DNA from: Castellaniella caeni NBRC 101664
GTDB lineage: Bacteria > Pseudomonadota > Gammaproteobacteria > Burkholderiales > Burkholderiaceae_B
DNA: 61,250 nt
Assembly (NCBI RefSeq): GCF_001592225.1
Contig: NZ_BCWN01000023.1
Span: 1-61,250 of the forward strand
Direction: 5' to 3'
Each line of letters begins with the position of its first letter. Positions within the stretch are counted from its first letter, which is position 1. The notes below the pieces were generated by a model. It worked only from the letters and a program-made list of their open reading frames with translations. It was not told the origin of the DNA and searched no databases. The position numbers were made by a program, and so were the translations under genes. This document shows, piece after piece, positions 32,221 through 40,613 of the stretch.

Positions 32221-33444
32221 ATGACGACGCCTTCCCCTGATATTCGCAATATCAACGACCCGGCTTTCTGGCACGAACAGACGCTGGTGCTGCACGGCGA
32301 TGCCGCTTGCCACCACGATACCGCCGTGGTGCCGCCCATCCATTACAGCGCCACGTTCCGGGCGGAATCCGCCGAGCAGTTCTCGGCCATGGCCACCACG
32401 GTGCGCCCGGCCAGCTTCTACACGCGCCATGGCAACCCGGTGAACAAGCACGTCGAGGCCATCCTCGCGGGCCTGGAAGGCACCGAGGCCGCGCTGCTCA
32501 CGGGGTCGGGCATGGGGGCCATCTGCACTACCATTCTGGCGCTGCTCAAGGCGGGCGATCATGTGGTGGCGCAGCAGCGCCACTATATGAGCACGTCCAA
32601 GCTGTTCTCCGAGGTGCTCACGCGCTACGGGGTGCAGGTCAGTTTTTTTGATCAGACCGATCTCGACAGCCTGAAGGCCGCGTTGCGGCCCGATACCAGG
32701 CTCATCATGGTCGAGACGCCGGTCAATCCCAGCCTGTCGATCACCGACCTGGCCGCTGTGGCGCAGATCGCCCGGGCGCGCGGCATCCTCACCGTGGCCG
32801 ACAACACCTTCGCCTCGCCGCTCAACCAGCGCCCGCACGACCTGGGCATCGATATCGTCGTGCACAGCGCCACCAAGTACCTGGGCGGGCACAGCGACAT
32901 CATGGCCGGGGCCATCTGCTGCAGCAACGCGCTGGCCGAACAAATCTGGAAAATGCACGTCACCCTGGGGGCCGTGCTCTCGCCCATGGATGCCTGGCTG
33001 CTGCTGCGTGGCCTACGCACCCTGTCGCTGCGCATGGAACGCATCAATGCCAATGCGCTGGCGGTCGCGCGCTGGCTCGAAGCCCGGCCCGAGATCGAGC
33101 AGGTCTTGTATCCGGGGCTGGAAAGCCACGCGCAGCATGCGCTGGCGGCGCGTCAGATGAAAGGGTTCGGGGCGATCGTGGCCTATTCGATTCGCGGCGG
33201 CTACGCGCGCACGCAGCGTTTCGTTTCGGCCCTGAAACTGGCGACGCAGGCGGTGAGCCTGGGCGGGGTGGAGACCCTGGCGGTGCACACGGCCTCGATG
33301 TGGGCCAGCTCGATGAGCGAGGCCGAAATGCAGGCCGCCGGCATCGAGCCCAATTTCGTGCGCATGTCGGTGGGGGTAGAACACATCGACGACCTGAAGG
33401 CCGACCTGGCCCAGGCACTGGCGCAGTCGGTGGCTGCTGCTTAG
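32221..33444 (+). CDS. Cys/Met metabolism PLP-dependent enzyme (cystathionine beta-lyase/gamma-synthase type)
   Basis: 407 residues. The PLP lysine is in HSATKYLGGHSD (~219). Other landmarks are YTRHGNPVNKHVEAILAGLEG, LLTGSGMGAI, QQRHYMSTSKLF, ETPVNPSLSITDL and VADNTFASP. The fold is the MetB/MetC/methionine gamma-lyase group acting on cystathionine, homocysteine or methionine. Exact specificity cannot be told from motifs. It is monocistronic, with a 216-bp gap upstream and a convergent gene downstream. Confidence 0.88.
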   Translation: MTTPSPDIRNINDPAFWHEQTLVLHGDAACHHDTAVVPPIHYSATFRAESAEQFSAMATTVRPASFYTRHGNPVNKHVEAILAGLEGTEAALLTGSGMGAICTTILALLKAGDHVVAQQRHYMSTSKLFSEVLTRYGVQVSFFDQTDLDSLKAALRPDTRLIMVETPVNPSLSITDLAAVAQIARARGILTVADNTFASPLNQRPHDLGIDIVVHSATKYLGGHSDIMAGAICCSNALAEQIWKMHVTLGAVLSPMDAWLLLRGLRTLSLRMERINANALAVARWLEARPEIEQVLYPGLESHAQHALAARQMKGFGAIVAYSIRGGYARTQRFVSALKLATQAVSLGGVETLAVHTASMWASSMSEAEMQAAGIEPNFVRMSVGVEHIDDLKADLAQALAQSVAAA

Positions 33445-33533
33445 GGCGGGCAGCAGGCAAGTGGCACTTGGGAGCGCGCCTGCCTGCGGCACTGCGGCGG
33501 GTGCTGGTCACGGCCTGCGCCTGTTCAGGACTC

Positions 33534-33556
33534 AGACGCGTGACTGGGCCGCGTCT
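33534..33556. terminator. hairpin between convergent genes
   Basis: AGACGCG, loop TGACTGGGC, CGCGTCT: a 7-bp stem touching the stop codon of the minus-strand gene. It lacks a T-run on either side. A second nested stem (CAAGT/ACTTG) lies nearer the PLP enzyme gene. Confidence 0.3.
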
Positions 33557-34035
33557 TAGTTCAGCCCGGCCTTGTCCAGCCCGAACTGCTTGTCGGCCGA
33601 ACCCGGCACGGCGCGGAAGGCCACGCCCAGACGGTTCCAGCCGTTGATGCCGACGATCAGAAACGACAGATCGGCCAGTTCTTCTTCGGAGAGCTGTTCG
33701 CGCACACGGGCAAACAGCTCGTCGGGGATACCGTGCGGCGGCAGCTGGGTCAGGGCTTCGGTCCATTCGAGGATGGCTTTTTCCTTGGCATCGAACAGCG
33801 GTGATTCGCGCCAGACCGCCACGTGATGCAGGCGCAGTTCACGCTCGCCCGCCAGCTTGGCCTCTTTGACGTGCATGTCCACGCAAAATGCGCAGCCATT
33901 GAGCTGCGAAGCGCGCAGCGTCACCAGGTAGCCGATCTTGGCCAGGAAGGGGTTCTTGTGCAGGGCTTGGCTGAATTCCGAGTATTTCTGCGCTGCTTCG
34001 GGGGCAGCCTGATAATAATTGAGGCGTCGGGTCAC
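33556..34035 (-). CDS. AhpD-like carboxymuconolactone decarboxylase family protein
   Basis: 159 residues. The alkylhydroperoxidase core has Cys48-x2-Cys51 and His55 in LNGCAFCVDMHVKEAK, the peroxidase-active motif of AhpD relatives. The N-terminus RRLNYYQAAPEAAQKYSEFS and the C-terminal ILEWTEALT and VGINGWNRLGVAFRAVPG match the small CMD/AhpD subfamily. It probably reduces peroxides in the cytoplasm; the partner reductant is unknown. It is convergent with the PLP-enzyme gene. Confidence 0.88.
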   Translation of the reverse strand: MTRRLNYYQAAPEAAQKYSEFSQALHKNPFLAKIGYLVTLRASQLNGCAFCVDMHVKEAKLAGERELRLHHVAVWRESPLFDAKEKAILEWTEALTQLPPHGIPDELFARVREQLSEEELADLSFLIVGINGWNRLGVAFRAVPGSADKQFGLDKAGLN

Positions 34036-34129
34036 GGTATCGATCCAAAAGGGGTTGAAAAATCATGAGGCCAGATGAACTGGCCTTAGCCGTACCATTT
34101 TAGTGCGGATTGCCTGGCGCAAAACTGCG

Positions 34130-34155
34130 GGGGTGGCTGTACTTGCAGCCACCCC
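34130..34155 (-). terminator. terminator of cls
   Basis: GGGGTGGCTG, six-base loop, CAGCCACCCC: a 10-bp perfect stem. On the minus strand it is followed by CAGTTTTG, a short T-run, about 60 bp past the cls stop. Confidence 0.55.
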
Positions 34156-34213
34156 GTCAGGACGGGCGGATGACTCCTGTCCGCGGTTTGTCTGCCAGGT
34201 CTGTGGTTTTTAC

Positions 34214-35668
34214 TTACAAGTAGGGGCTGGCCAGCCAGATGATGCGGTTGCGCAGCTGTTTGATGAAAGGGATGGCCTTGAGCGACTCGGGCGTCACCAA
34301 GTCGGACTGGGCGATCTCGGCGTCGATGCGCCCGGCAATCTTGCTGGCCAGCACCGGGTCGTAGATTTCCATGTCCAGCTCGAAATTCAGCCGCAGGCTG
34401 CGGGGGTCGAGGTTGGACGAGCCCACGTACGACCAGCCATCGTCGATGGTGAGCAGCTTCGAGTGGTCGAAGTTGCCGCGGCTGCGCCAGACGCGGCACC
34501 CCGCCGAGATTACCTGGGCCAGCTGCGCGGTCATGGCATAGTTGACGAGCCGCAGGTTGTTGCGCCCGGGGATGACGATGTCCACCTGGATGCCGCGCCG
34601 GGCCGCCGTGTTCAACGCCCCCATGAGCGTCTGGTCGGGCAGGAAATAGGGCGACTGGATGCGCACGTGGCGCTGCGCCACGGCCAGCGCCCCTAGCAGC
34701 ACGTTGTGGGTGGCGGCGATGAAGCGATCTGGGCTGGAGCGGATGCAGCGCGCGGGCACCTGCGGTTGCGGCGCCTCGGGCGTCACTTTGCACCAGTCTT
34801 CGATGCGCAGGCGTTCGTGGGTGGTGAATTCCCAGTCGTTGGCAAAGACGGCGAAGAGCTGCGTGGCCGCGGGCCCCTCGACACGAAAGTGCGTGTCGTG
34901 CGCCGCGTGATGACCCTTGAGCGACGCCATGAAGCTCTCGCGGATGTTCATCCCCCCCATGAAGCCCAGGTGACCGTCGATAAAGAGGATTTTCCGGTGA
35001 CTGCGCAAATTGGCGTACGGCATGCGCAGGCTGAGCACGTGCGACATGAAAAGTTCGGTGCGGATGTCGCGGCTGCGCAGCAGATGAATGATGGGCGGGT
35101 GCGAATACTTTGAACCGATGGTGTCGATGAGCACCCGGATGACCACCCCGCGCTGCTGCGCGCGGTGCAGGGCCTCGACAAAGCGCAGGCCGATGCGGTC
35201 GTGGTCAAAAATGTAGCTTTGCAGGGCAATGCAGTGGGCTGCCTCGTCGATGGCCTTGAGCATGGCCGGGTAGGCTTCGTCGCCGCTGTCGAGCAGCGTG
35301 ATGTGATTGCCGTCGTGCAGCGGAAAGCGGCTGATGCGATCCCCCAGCACGCGCAGCGAGGCAAACTGCGGGCCCGCCAGCGAACCCACGTCTTTAAAGG
35401 GCTCGCGCGCGTGGTTGACGTAATCCTTGATGAGGCGGCTGCGCTGGGTGGAGAGTTGGTCGTGACGGATGCGGTTGATGCCCGCCACCAGGTACAGAAA
35501 GGGGCCCACCAGGGGCGACATGAGGATCACGCCCACCCAGGCGATGGCGGCCCGCACGTCGTTCTTGTTCATGGCCGCGTGGATGGCCGCGGCCGCGCCG
35601 ATGACCAGCGAGCAGGCCGCCACCATGTGCGGCCAGTAAGTCAGCAGGAACGTCGAGACCATCTGCAT
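34214..35668 (-). CDS. cls: cardiolipin synthase (phospholipase D family)
   Basis: Condenses two phosphatidylglycerols (or PG with PE) into cardiolipin at the inner membrane. 484 residues from ATG 35668. Two N-terminal transmembrane helices (FLLTYWPHMVAACSLVIGAA and AIAWVGVILMSPLVGPFLYL) precede two HKD phospholipase D motifs: HRKILFIDGHLGFMGGMNIR (His224, Lys226, Asp231) and DHSKLLTIDDGWSYVGSSN (~402). ATG 35662 is an alternative. A small gene ends 4 bp upstream, so they form a two-gene unit. Confidence 0.94.
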   Translation of the reverse strand: MQMVSTFLLTYWPHMVAACSLVIGAAAAIHAAMNKNDVRAAIAWVGVILMSPLVGPFLYLVAGINRIRHDQLSTQRSRLIKDYVNHAREPFKDVGSLAGPQFASLRVLGDRISRFPLHDGNHITLLDSGDEAYPAMLKAIDEAAHCIALQSYIFDHDRIGLRFVEALHRAQQRGVVIRVLIDTIGSKYSHPPIIHLLRSRDIRTELFMSHVLSLRMPYANLRSHRKILFIDGHLGFMGGMNIRESFMASLKGHHAAHDTHFRVEGPAATQLFAVFANDWEFTTHERLRIEDWCKVTPEAPQPQVPARCIRSSPDRFIAATHNVLLGALAVAQRHVRIQSPYFLPDQTLMGALNTAARRGIQVDIVIPGRNNLRLVNYAMTAQLAQVISAGCRVWRSRGNFDHSKLLTIDDGWSYVGSSNLDPRSLRLNFELDMEIYDPVLASKIAGRIDAEIAQSDLVTPESLKAIPFIKQLRNRIIWLASPYL

Positions 35669-35672
35669 GGGA

Positions 35673-35921
35673 TCAGGCTGCTTCCGCAGTGCCGGGGCGC
35701 GTGCGCAGGGATTCGAGCCAGTCGGCGTTGGGGGCGCCTTGCCCGGCGTACTGCTGGTTGCGCGAGTTCGACCGCCAGACCCCCCCGCCGATGCCAGGCA
35801 CGGGTTCGGTGCGATACCAGTACCAGCGGCCATCGGCATCTTGCGCGCACCAGTTCCAGCCCTCGGGGGCGTCAGACCAGTCGGGGAAAGCAGCAGGTGT
35901 CGCAGGCATGTCGATGTCCAT
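35673..35921 (-). CDS. small Trp/Tyr-rich hypothetical protein
   Basis: 82 residues from ATG 35921 (MDIDMPATPAAFPDWSDAPE) to a stop 4 bp before cls. The Trp-rich middle (EGWNWCAQDADGRWYWYRTE) reads like a real, conserved cytoplasmic domain, followed by GGGVWRSNSRNQQY. No signal peptide or membrane helix. ATG 35909 is an equally good start. Family not recognised. Tight spacing suggests co-expression with cardiolipin synthase. Confidence 0.6.
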   Translation of the reverse strand: MDIDMPATPAAFPDWSDAPEGWNWCAQDADGRWYWYRTEPVPGIGGGVWRSNSRNQQYAGQGAPNADWLESLRTRPGTAEAA

Positions 35922-36094
35922 GGAGATATCAGAGGTCACCAGACCTGGGCGAATCTTGTCACACCCTGGGTTGAAAAGAAAGCCGGGGGCGGGTAGAACG
36001 GCATGCGGGGAACGTGTAAGGCGCGGCGCCAGGGTTGCCTTCGGGGAGAGGAACGTGCGGTTCAACACCGAGTCCGGGAGCACTGGTATGAATG

Positions 36095-36108
36095 CAACAT
36101 ATTTGTTG
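36095..36108. promoter_or_regulatory. possible HicB operator
   Basis: CAACA-TATT-TGTTG: perfect 5-bp inverted arms in an AT-rich patch 33 bp before the hicA start, next to a -10-like TATCAT (36109-36114). HicB-type antitoxins autorepress at such palindromes. Confidence 0.45.
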
Positions 36109-36140
36109 TATCATGGATATTGTCCGAGTACGAGGATCGG

Positions 36141-36248
36141 ATGAAATACAGTGAGTTCAAAAGATGGCTCAAGAAGCAAGGCGCAGAAGATCGCGGCTCG
36201 ATGGCAGGAGCATCATATGCTGACCTACCCTATGACTTTGACGCCTGA
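36141..36248 (+). pseudogene. hicA: hicA toxin remnant (truncated)
   Basis: Only the first ~16 residues (MKYSEFKRWLKKQGAE) match HicA mRNA-interferase toxins, whose E. coli form begins MKQSEFRRWLESQG and is ~58 residues. After that the frame leaves the family and stops at 35 residues, running over the hicB start. The catalytic GS(N)H segment and the C-terminal helix are missing, consistent with an internal deletion of ~120-130 bp that fused the 5' end to the sequence just before hicB. Confidence 0.7.
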
Positions 36249-36636
36249 CACCAATGGAATTTTTCTGGTGCGCTTCCCGGATGTGCCCGAGGCGCTCAGT
36301 GTGGCGAAAGATGCGGACGAAGCGCTCGTCAATGGCCTGGATGCGCTGGAGGCCGCCATCGGCATCTACTTTGACGAAAAGCGCCTCGTGCCGACCCCAT
36401 CCAGAATCAAGCGCGGCCAGCTGGCTGTGACGCTGCCGGCGCTGGTTGCCGCCAAGGTCTTGCTGGCCAACGAAATGGTGTCCCAGGGCGTGCGCAAAGC
36501 AGAGCTTGCCAGGCGGCTCAATGTGCACATGCCGCAAGTAGACCGTCTGGTCGACCTGCGGCATTCATCGAAACTGGAGAGCATCGAGCTGGCCTTTCAC
36601 AAGCTGGGCAAGAACCTGGAAATCCGGGTGGTGTGA
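36217..36636 (+). CDS. hicB: HicB family antitoxin (orphaned)
   Basis: 139 residues from ATG 36217, with AGGAG 6 bases ahead (36206-36210). The N-terminal partial RNase H-like domain (YPMTLTPDTNGIFLVRFPDV, PEALSVAKDADEALVNGLDA) neutralises HicA. The C-terminal helix-turn-helix (KAELARRLNVHMPQVDRLVD) resembles E. coli HicB (QELARRIGKPKQEITRLFNL) and would bind the operator. It looks intact although the toxin gene upstream is broken, so it may persist as a repressor or antidote. Confidence 0.9.
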   Translation: MLTYPMTLTPDTNGIFLVRFPDVPEALSVAKDADEALVNGLDALEAAIGIYFDEKRLVPTPSRIKRGQLAVTLPALVAAKVLLANEMVSQGVRKAELARRLNVHMPQVDRLVDLRHSSKLESIELAFHKLGKNLEIRVV

Positions 36637-36699
36637 AGAAAACCGGGCGGTTGGGGCGTGGTGGCCCCGGTTGGGTGGGGCGTAAGAAAAAGCGGAGAC

Positions 36700-36728
36700 A
36701 AAAAAGCCCGCGCTGTGGCGGGCATTCT
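36700..36728. terminator. bidirectional terminator between hicB and tRNA-His
   Basis: A six-A run, GCCCGC, loop GCTGTG, GCGGGC, then ATTCTT. It is strongest on the minus strand (T6), ending the tRNA-His transcript, and can also end hicB. Confidence 0.75.
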
Positions 36729-36809
36729 TCTAAAGTTCGTGTTTTTGTTCTGATTTTCACATGATGGAATCTACTGTGTTCTTCATCATCATGGAAATAA
36801 AGGAATTAT

Positions 36810-36886
36810 TGGGGTGACCGATGGGGCTCGAACCCACGACAACCGGAATCACAATCCGGGACTCTACCAACTGAGCTACGGTCACC
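36810..36886 (-). tRNA. tRNA-His (anticodon GTG)
   Basis: Minus strand: the extra G(-1) typical of tRNA-His, acceptor GTGACCG/CGGTCAC, discriminator C and encoded CCA. D arm TAGCTCAGTTGGTAGAG, anticodon loop with GTG, T arm GGGTTCGAGCC. A -10-like TAGAAT lies 16 bp upstream (36902-36907 on the minus strand). Confidence 0.97.
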
Positions 36887-37040
36887 GCCGAAAGAAACGA
36901 GATTCTAGCATGACTGGGCGCCTTTTGCAGAGCACCCCGTCCGCCCTTGATTAGCGCGGCGATTTGGGTCATTTTATGGGGTGACGGATGCCAATGGCTC
37001 AGGCTATCGTTAACCGACCGCTCCCACAAAGGAAATGCTC

Positions 37041-37667
37041 ATGGCTCAGATTTTCGTCGTTCATCCCGAGAACCCTCAGTCCCGCCTCTTGCAGCAGGCC
37101 GGTGAACTGCTTGCTGAGGGCGGGTTGGTCGCTGTTCCCACCGATTCCAGCTACGCCGTGGTGGCGCGGCTCGACGATAAAGCCGCCGCCGAGCGCCTGC
37201 GCCGCCTGCGCGGGCTCGACGAGCGTCATCACCTTACCTTGCTGTGCCGCGATCTCGCCGAGATCAGTCACTTCGCCAAGGTCGAAAACACCCACTACCG
37301 TCTCTTGAAAATGGCCACGCCCGGCCCCTTCACCTTCATTCTCGAAGCCACCAAAGAAGTGCCCCGGCGGGTGTCGCATCCCTCGCGCAAGACCATCGGC
37401 ATCCGCGTGCCCGACCACCGGGTGGCGCGCGCCCTGATCGACGCCGCCGGTTCGCCCCTGCTGTCCACCACCCTGATTCCCCAGGGCGAAACCTTGCCGC
37501 TCAACGACGCGCAAGACATCCTCACCCGCTACGAGCACGACCTGGCCGCCATCGTCGATGGCGGGCCGTGCCCCTTCGATTCCACCACCGTCATCGACCT
37601 CACCGGCGCCGTGCCGCAGGTGCTGCGCGTGGGCCGTGGCGATCCGGCCTCGCTGGGTCTGCAATAG
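37041..37667 (+). CDS. Sua5/YciO/YrdC family protein (threonylcarbamoyl-AMP synthase-like)
   Basis: 208 residues with the dsRNA-binding-like YrdC fold. LAEGGLVAVPTDSSYAVVA is the nucleotide-site motif, LRRLRGLDERHHLTLLCRDL the KRxxxxHPL-like region, and SPLLSTTLIPQGE and DGGPCPFDSTTVIDL the C-terminal signatures. It is closer to the YciO/single-domain group than to TsaC, so a role in t6A tRNA modification is possible rather than certain. Start ATG 37041 is chosen because AAAGGAA ends 6 bases upstream; ATG 37035 is too close. Confidence 0.85.
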   Translation: MAQIFVVHPENPQSRLLQQAGELLAEGGLVAVPTDSSYAVVARLDDKAAAERLRRLRGLDERHHLTLLCRDLAEISHFAKVENTHYRLLKMATPGPFTFILEATKEVPRRVSHPSRKTIGIRVPDHRVARALIDAAGSPLLSTTLIPQGETLPLNDAQDILTRYEHDLAAIVDGGPCPFDSTTVIDLTGAVPQVLRVGRGDPASLGLQ

Positions 37668-37719
37668 GGTTATGCTTGCGGGGGTCGCCGGCACGGGCTG
37701 GCCCCCACGACCCCTTTTC

Positions 37720-38373
37720 ATGAATCAACTCATCCAGACCATCGCGGTCTATGCCTTGCCGGTGCTGTTTGCCATCACCTTGCACGAGGCGGCGCACGGC
37801 TATGTGGCCCGCTTTTTTGGCGATCCCACGGCGCAAGAGGCGGGGCGCATCAGCATCAACCCCATCCGGCACATCGATCCCATGGGCACCATCGTCGTGC
37901 CGCTGGTGCTGTTGTTCGTCACCAAATTCATGGGCGGCGGCCTGCTGTTTGGCTGGGCCAAGCCGGTGCCGGTCAACTGGGGGCGGCTGCGCCGACCCAA
38001 GCAGGACATGCTCTGGGTGGCGCTCGCCGGCCCCGCGTCCAACCTGCTGCAGGCGATTGCCTGGGTGCTGCTGTGGCGTCTGCTGCTGCTCACGGGCATC
38101 GTACAGACGGGGGGCGACTTCTGGTCGCAGATGGCGTATGCCGGGGTGCAGGTCAACCTGATCCTCATGGCGCTCAACCTGGTGCCGCTGCCGCCCCTGG
38201 ACGGCGGGCGCATCGTCTTCAGCCTGCTGCCCCCGCGCATGGCGTGGCAGTATGGCCGCATCGAGCCCTACGGCATCGTCATCCTCATCGTGCTCATGAT
38301 GCTGGGCTGGTTGTGGCCGCTCATGCAGCCGCTCCTGGCCCTGGGCCACTGGATCGTCAGTGGATTTTTGTAA
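37720..38373 (+). CDS. site-2 protease family (M50) membrane zinc protease
   Basis: 217 residues, about five or six transmembrane segments. The zinc motif HEAAH (residues 22-26) lies in the first helix, with the third ligand Asp in LNLVPLPPLDGGRI. GPASNLLQAIAW is also typical. Compared with RseP it lacks PDZ domains, so it belongs to the compact YwhC-like group with unknown substrates. It starts 52 bp after the Sua5-family gene, and an intrinsic terminator follows before dapA. Confidence 0.9.
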   Translation: MNQLIQTIAVYALPVLFAITLHEAAHGYVARFFGDPTAQEAGRISINPIRHIDPMGTIVVPLVLLFVTKFMGGGLLFGWAKPVPVNWGRLRRPKQDMLWVALAGPASNLLQAIAWVLLWRLLLLTGIVQTGGDFWSQMAYAGVQVNLILMALNLVPLPPLDGGRIVFSLLPPRMAWQYGRIEPYGIVILIVLMMLGWLWPLMQPLLALGHWIVSGFL

Positions 38374-38410
38374 ACCCGGGCCGCGAATCCGGTAAACTTG
38401 GTTTTTTTCT

Positions 38411-38437
38411 CGCCCGGGAAGTCGCTCGGGCGTTTTT
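38411..38437 (+). terminator. intrinsic terminator 18 bp before dapA
   Basis: CGCCCG, ten-base loop, CGGGCG, then five T's, leading straight into the dapA ribosome site (GGAGG at 38439-38443). It ends the M50 gene transcript and could attenuate dapA if transcription enters from upstream. Confidence 0.8.
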
Positions 38438-38454
38438 CGGAGGCATCCCTCATC

Positions 38455-39357
38455 ATGGCCGGCTCGGATTCATCCCTTCCAGTCCTTCAGGGCAGTATGG
38501 TGGCCCTGGTTACGCCCATGCATCCAGACGGGCAGCTGGATCTCGAAGCCTTTCGAAAACTGATCGATTGGCACGTCGAGCAAGGCACCGACGCCCTGGT
38601 GGTGGTCGGCACGTCCGGCGAATCGCCCACCGTCACGGTGCAAGAACAGGCCGAACTCATCGAGCTGGCGGTGCGCCATGCCGATGGCCGCATCCCGGTC
38701 ATCGCGGGCACCGGCGGAAACTCCACCGCCGAGGCCATCGAGCTGCAGCGCCACGCCTACGCGGCGGGGGCCACAGCGGGGCTGACGGTCGTGCCGTACT
38801 ACAACAAGCCTACGCAAGAGGGCCTGTACCAGCACTTCCGCGCCATCGCCGAATCCGTCGAACTGCCCAGCATCCTGTATAACGTGCCCGGGCGCACAGT
38901 GGCCGATCTCTCCAACGAGACCATCCTGCGCCTGGCACAGGTGCCCGGCATCATTGGCGTCAAAGACGCCACCGGCAACATCGCCCGGGGCGCCCAGCTG
39001 ATTGCCGCCGCGCCCGCCGGGTTCCACGTCATCAGCGGCGACGACCCCACGGCGGCGGCCCTCATCCTGCTCGGGGGGCGCGGCAATATTTCAGTCACGG
39101 CCAACGTCGCCCCGCGCCTGATGCACGAACTGTGCGCCGCGGCCCTGCGCGGCGACGTGCTTGAAACCCGCCGTCTCAATGCCGTGCTGTCCACGCTCAA
39201 CCGGGTCTTGTTCCTCGAAGCCAACCCCATCCCCGTGAAATGGGCCGTGGCCGAAATGGGGCTCATTCAGCTCAGCTACCGGCTGCCGCTCACTCCCCTG
39301 TCCGATTCCTTCCGCGCAACCGTGCGCCAGGCCTTGATTGATGCAGGTTGCCTCTAA
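38455..39357 (+). CDS. dapA: 4-hydroxy-tetrahydrodipicolinate synthase
   Basis: First committed enzyme of lysine/diaminopimelate synthesis: condenses pyruvate and aspartate semialdehyde. 300 residues, TIM barrel. [10 protein letters not shown] is the substrate loop, the Tyr is in ILYNVPGRT (~141), and the Schiff-base Lys is in GVKDATGN (~170). GGAGG at 38439-38443 supports ATG 38455. bamC begins one base after the stop, the dapA-bamC (nlpB) pairing also seen in E. coli. Confidence 0.97.
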   Translation: MAGSDSSLPVLQGSMVALVTPMHPDGQLDLEAFRKLIDWHVEQGTDALVVVGTSGESPTVTVQEQAELIELAVRHADGRIPVIAGTGGNSTAEAIELQRHAYAAGATAGLTVVPYYNKPTQEGLYQHFRAIAESVELPSILYNVPGRTVADLSNETILRLAQVPGIIGVKDATGNIARGAQLIAAAPAGFHVISGDDPTAAALILLGGRGNISVTANVAPRLMHELCAAALRGDVLETRRLNAVLSTLNRVLFLEANPIPVKWAVAEMGLIQLSYRLPLTPLSDSFRATVRQALIDAGCL

Positions 39358-39358
39358 C

Positions 39359-40489
39359 ATGAAGATGAAACGTTCGCCCCTAGTCACTGGCGTCACGCTG
39401 GCCAGCCTGCTGGCACTGTCCGCCTGCTCCTCTTTCAACCAGCTGACGGGGCAATCTGAGTCCGTCGAATACAAGAGCACGGTTACCGGTGAACCGCTCT
39501 CCATCCCGCCCGACCTCACCCAGGCCAGCGACAACACCCACTATCGGGCGCCCGAAGGCGTGGCCACGCTCAGTGCATACGCGGCGGGCCAAAAGGCGCA
39601 AAGCGCCAACCCGGCTGATCGCGTGCTGCCGCAGACGGCGGGCGTGCAGGTGATGCGCGATGGCGCCTTGCGCTGGCTGGTGGTCAGCGAGCCCGCTGAA
39701 ACCCTGTATCCCAAACTCATCGAGTTCTGGGGTAATCAGGGCTTCACCATCCAGTCGCAAAACCCCAAGGCCGGCCTCATCGAGACCGATTGGGCCGAGA
39801 ATCGGGCCAAAATCCCCGAGGGCTGGCTGCGCAGCGCGCTGGGCAGCGTGCTCGATCAAGTCTTCGACAGCGGCGAGCGCGACCGCTTCACCATCCGGCT
39901 CGAACGCGACGCCAACGGCAAGACCGAAGTCTACGTCTCGCACCAGCACATGGAAGAAACCCCCACGTCCGATGGTACGGGCTTCAAGTGGGTGTTCGGC
40001 AAAGAAGACCAGGGGCTCAACGCCGCCATGCTGGCGCGCCTGATGGTCTATCTGGGCACTGACCAGCAAAAGGCCGCACAAGAGATCAAGGGTGCCACGC
40101 CAGATGCCGGCCCGGCCACCACCACGCAGCTGAGCAGCGGCCAGGCTTCCCTGATGGTGAACGAAACCTTCGATCGTGCCTGGCGCCGTGTCGGGGTGGC
40201 CATCGACTCCGCGCGCTTCACGGTCGAAGACCGCAACCGCGATCAGGGCGATTACTACATCCGCTACCTGGATACCGATACGGGCGAAAAGATCGAGCAG
40301 CAAACGGTCTTTGGCCGTCTGTTCGGTACGCGCAATGCCGCCGAGCCGCAAAAGTTCCGCGTCCACGTTGCGCAACAGGGCGGCGGCAGCGAAGTCACGG
40401 TGCTCGACCAGGATGGCAAGCAGCTTACCGACGCCACGGCGCGGCGCATCCTGACAGTCATCGACAAAAACCTGAAGGGGACACAGTAA
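39359..40489 (+). CDS. bamC: outer membrane assembly lipoprotein BamC
   Basis: NlpB/BamC, an accessory lipoprotein of the BAM complex that folds outer-membrane proteins. 376 residues from ATG 39359. The lipobox LLALSAC places the lipidated Cys at ~23. A flexible linker (EPLSIPPDLTQASDN) binds BamD in E. coli. Two helix-grip domains follow (from MRDGALRWLVVSEPAE and from SLMVNETFDRAWRRVGVAID). It is coupled to dapA (1 bp gap). A strong terminator lies 50 bp downstream. Confidence 0.93.
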   Translation: MKMKRSPLVTGVTLASLLALSACSSFNQLTGQSESVEYKSTVTGEPLSIPPDLTQASDNTHYRAPEGVATLSAYAAGQKAQSANPADRVLPQTAGVQVMRDGALRWLVVSEPAETLYPKLIEFWGNQGFTIQSQNPKAGLIETDWAENRAKIPEGWLRSALGSVLDQVFDSGERDRFTIRLERDANGKTEVYVSHQHMEETPTSDGTGFKWVFGKEDQGLNAAMLARLMVYLGTDQQKAAQEIKGATPDAGPATTTQLSSGQASLMVNETFDRAWRRVGVAIDSARFTVEDRNRDQGDYYIRYLDTDTGEKIEQQTVFGRLFGTRNAAEPQKFRVHVAQQGGGSEVTVLDQDGKQLTDATARRILTVIDKNLKGTQ

Positions 40490-40538
40490 GCGGACGCCGC
40501 CAGTGCCGCCAAGGCACTGCGGCTTCAAGGCTGATTCA

Positions 40539-40572
40539 CGCAAAAGCCCCGTCTATTGGCGGGGCTTTTGCG
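40539..40572. terminator. bidirectional terminator between bamC and cysG
   Basis: CGCAAAAGCCCCG, eight-base loop, CGGGGCTTTTGCG: a 13-bp perfect stem with A4/T4 ends between convergent genes. Confidence 0.9.
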
Positions 40573-40613
40573 TAATGCCGCCCGCTTTCGACCGTGGCGG
40601 GCGCGCGGAGCGA

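Noticed and set aside
36040-36090. Group II intron domain V/VI remnant (CGTGCGGTTC upstream of hicA)
   Set aside because: The 3' strand resembles domain V, but no 5' strand able to pair with it, no GAAA-type loop and no reverse transcriptase are present.
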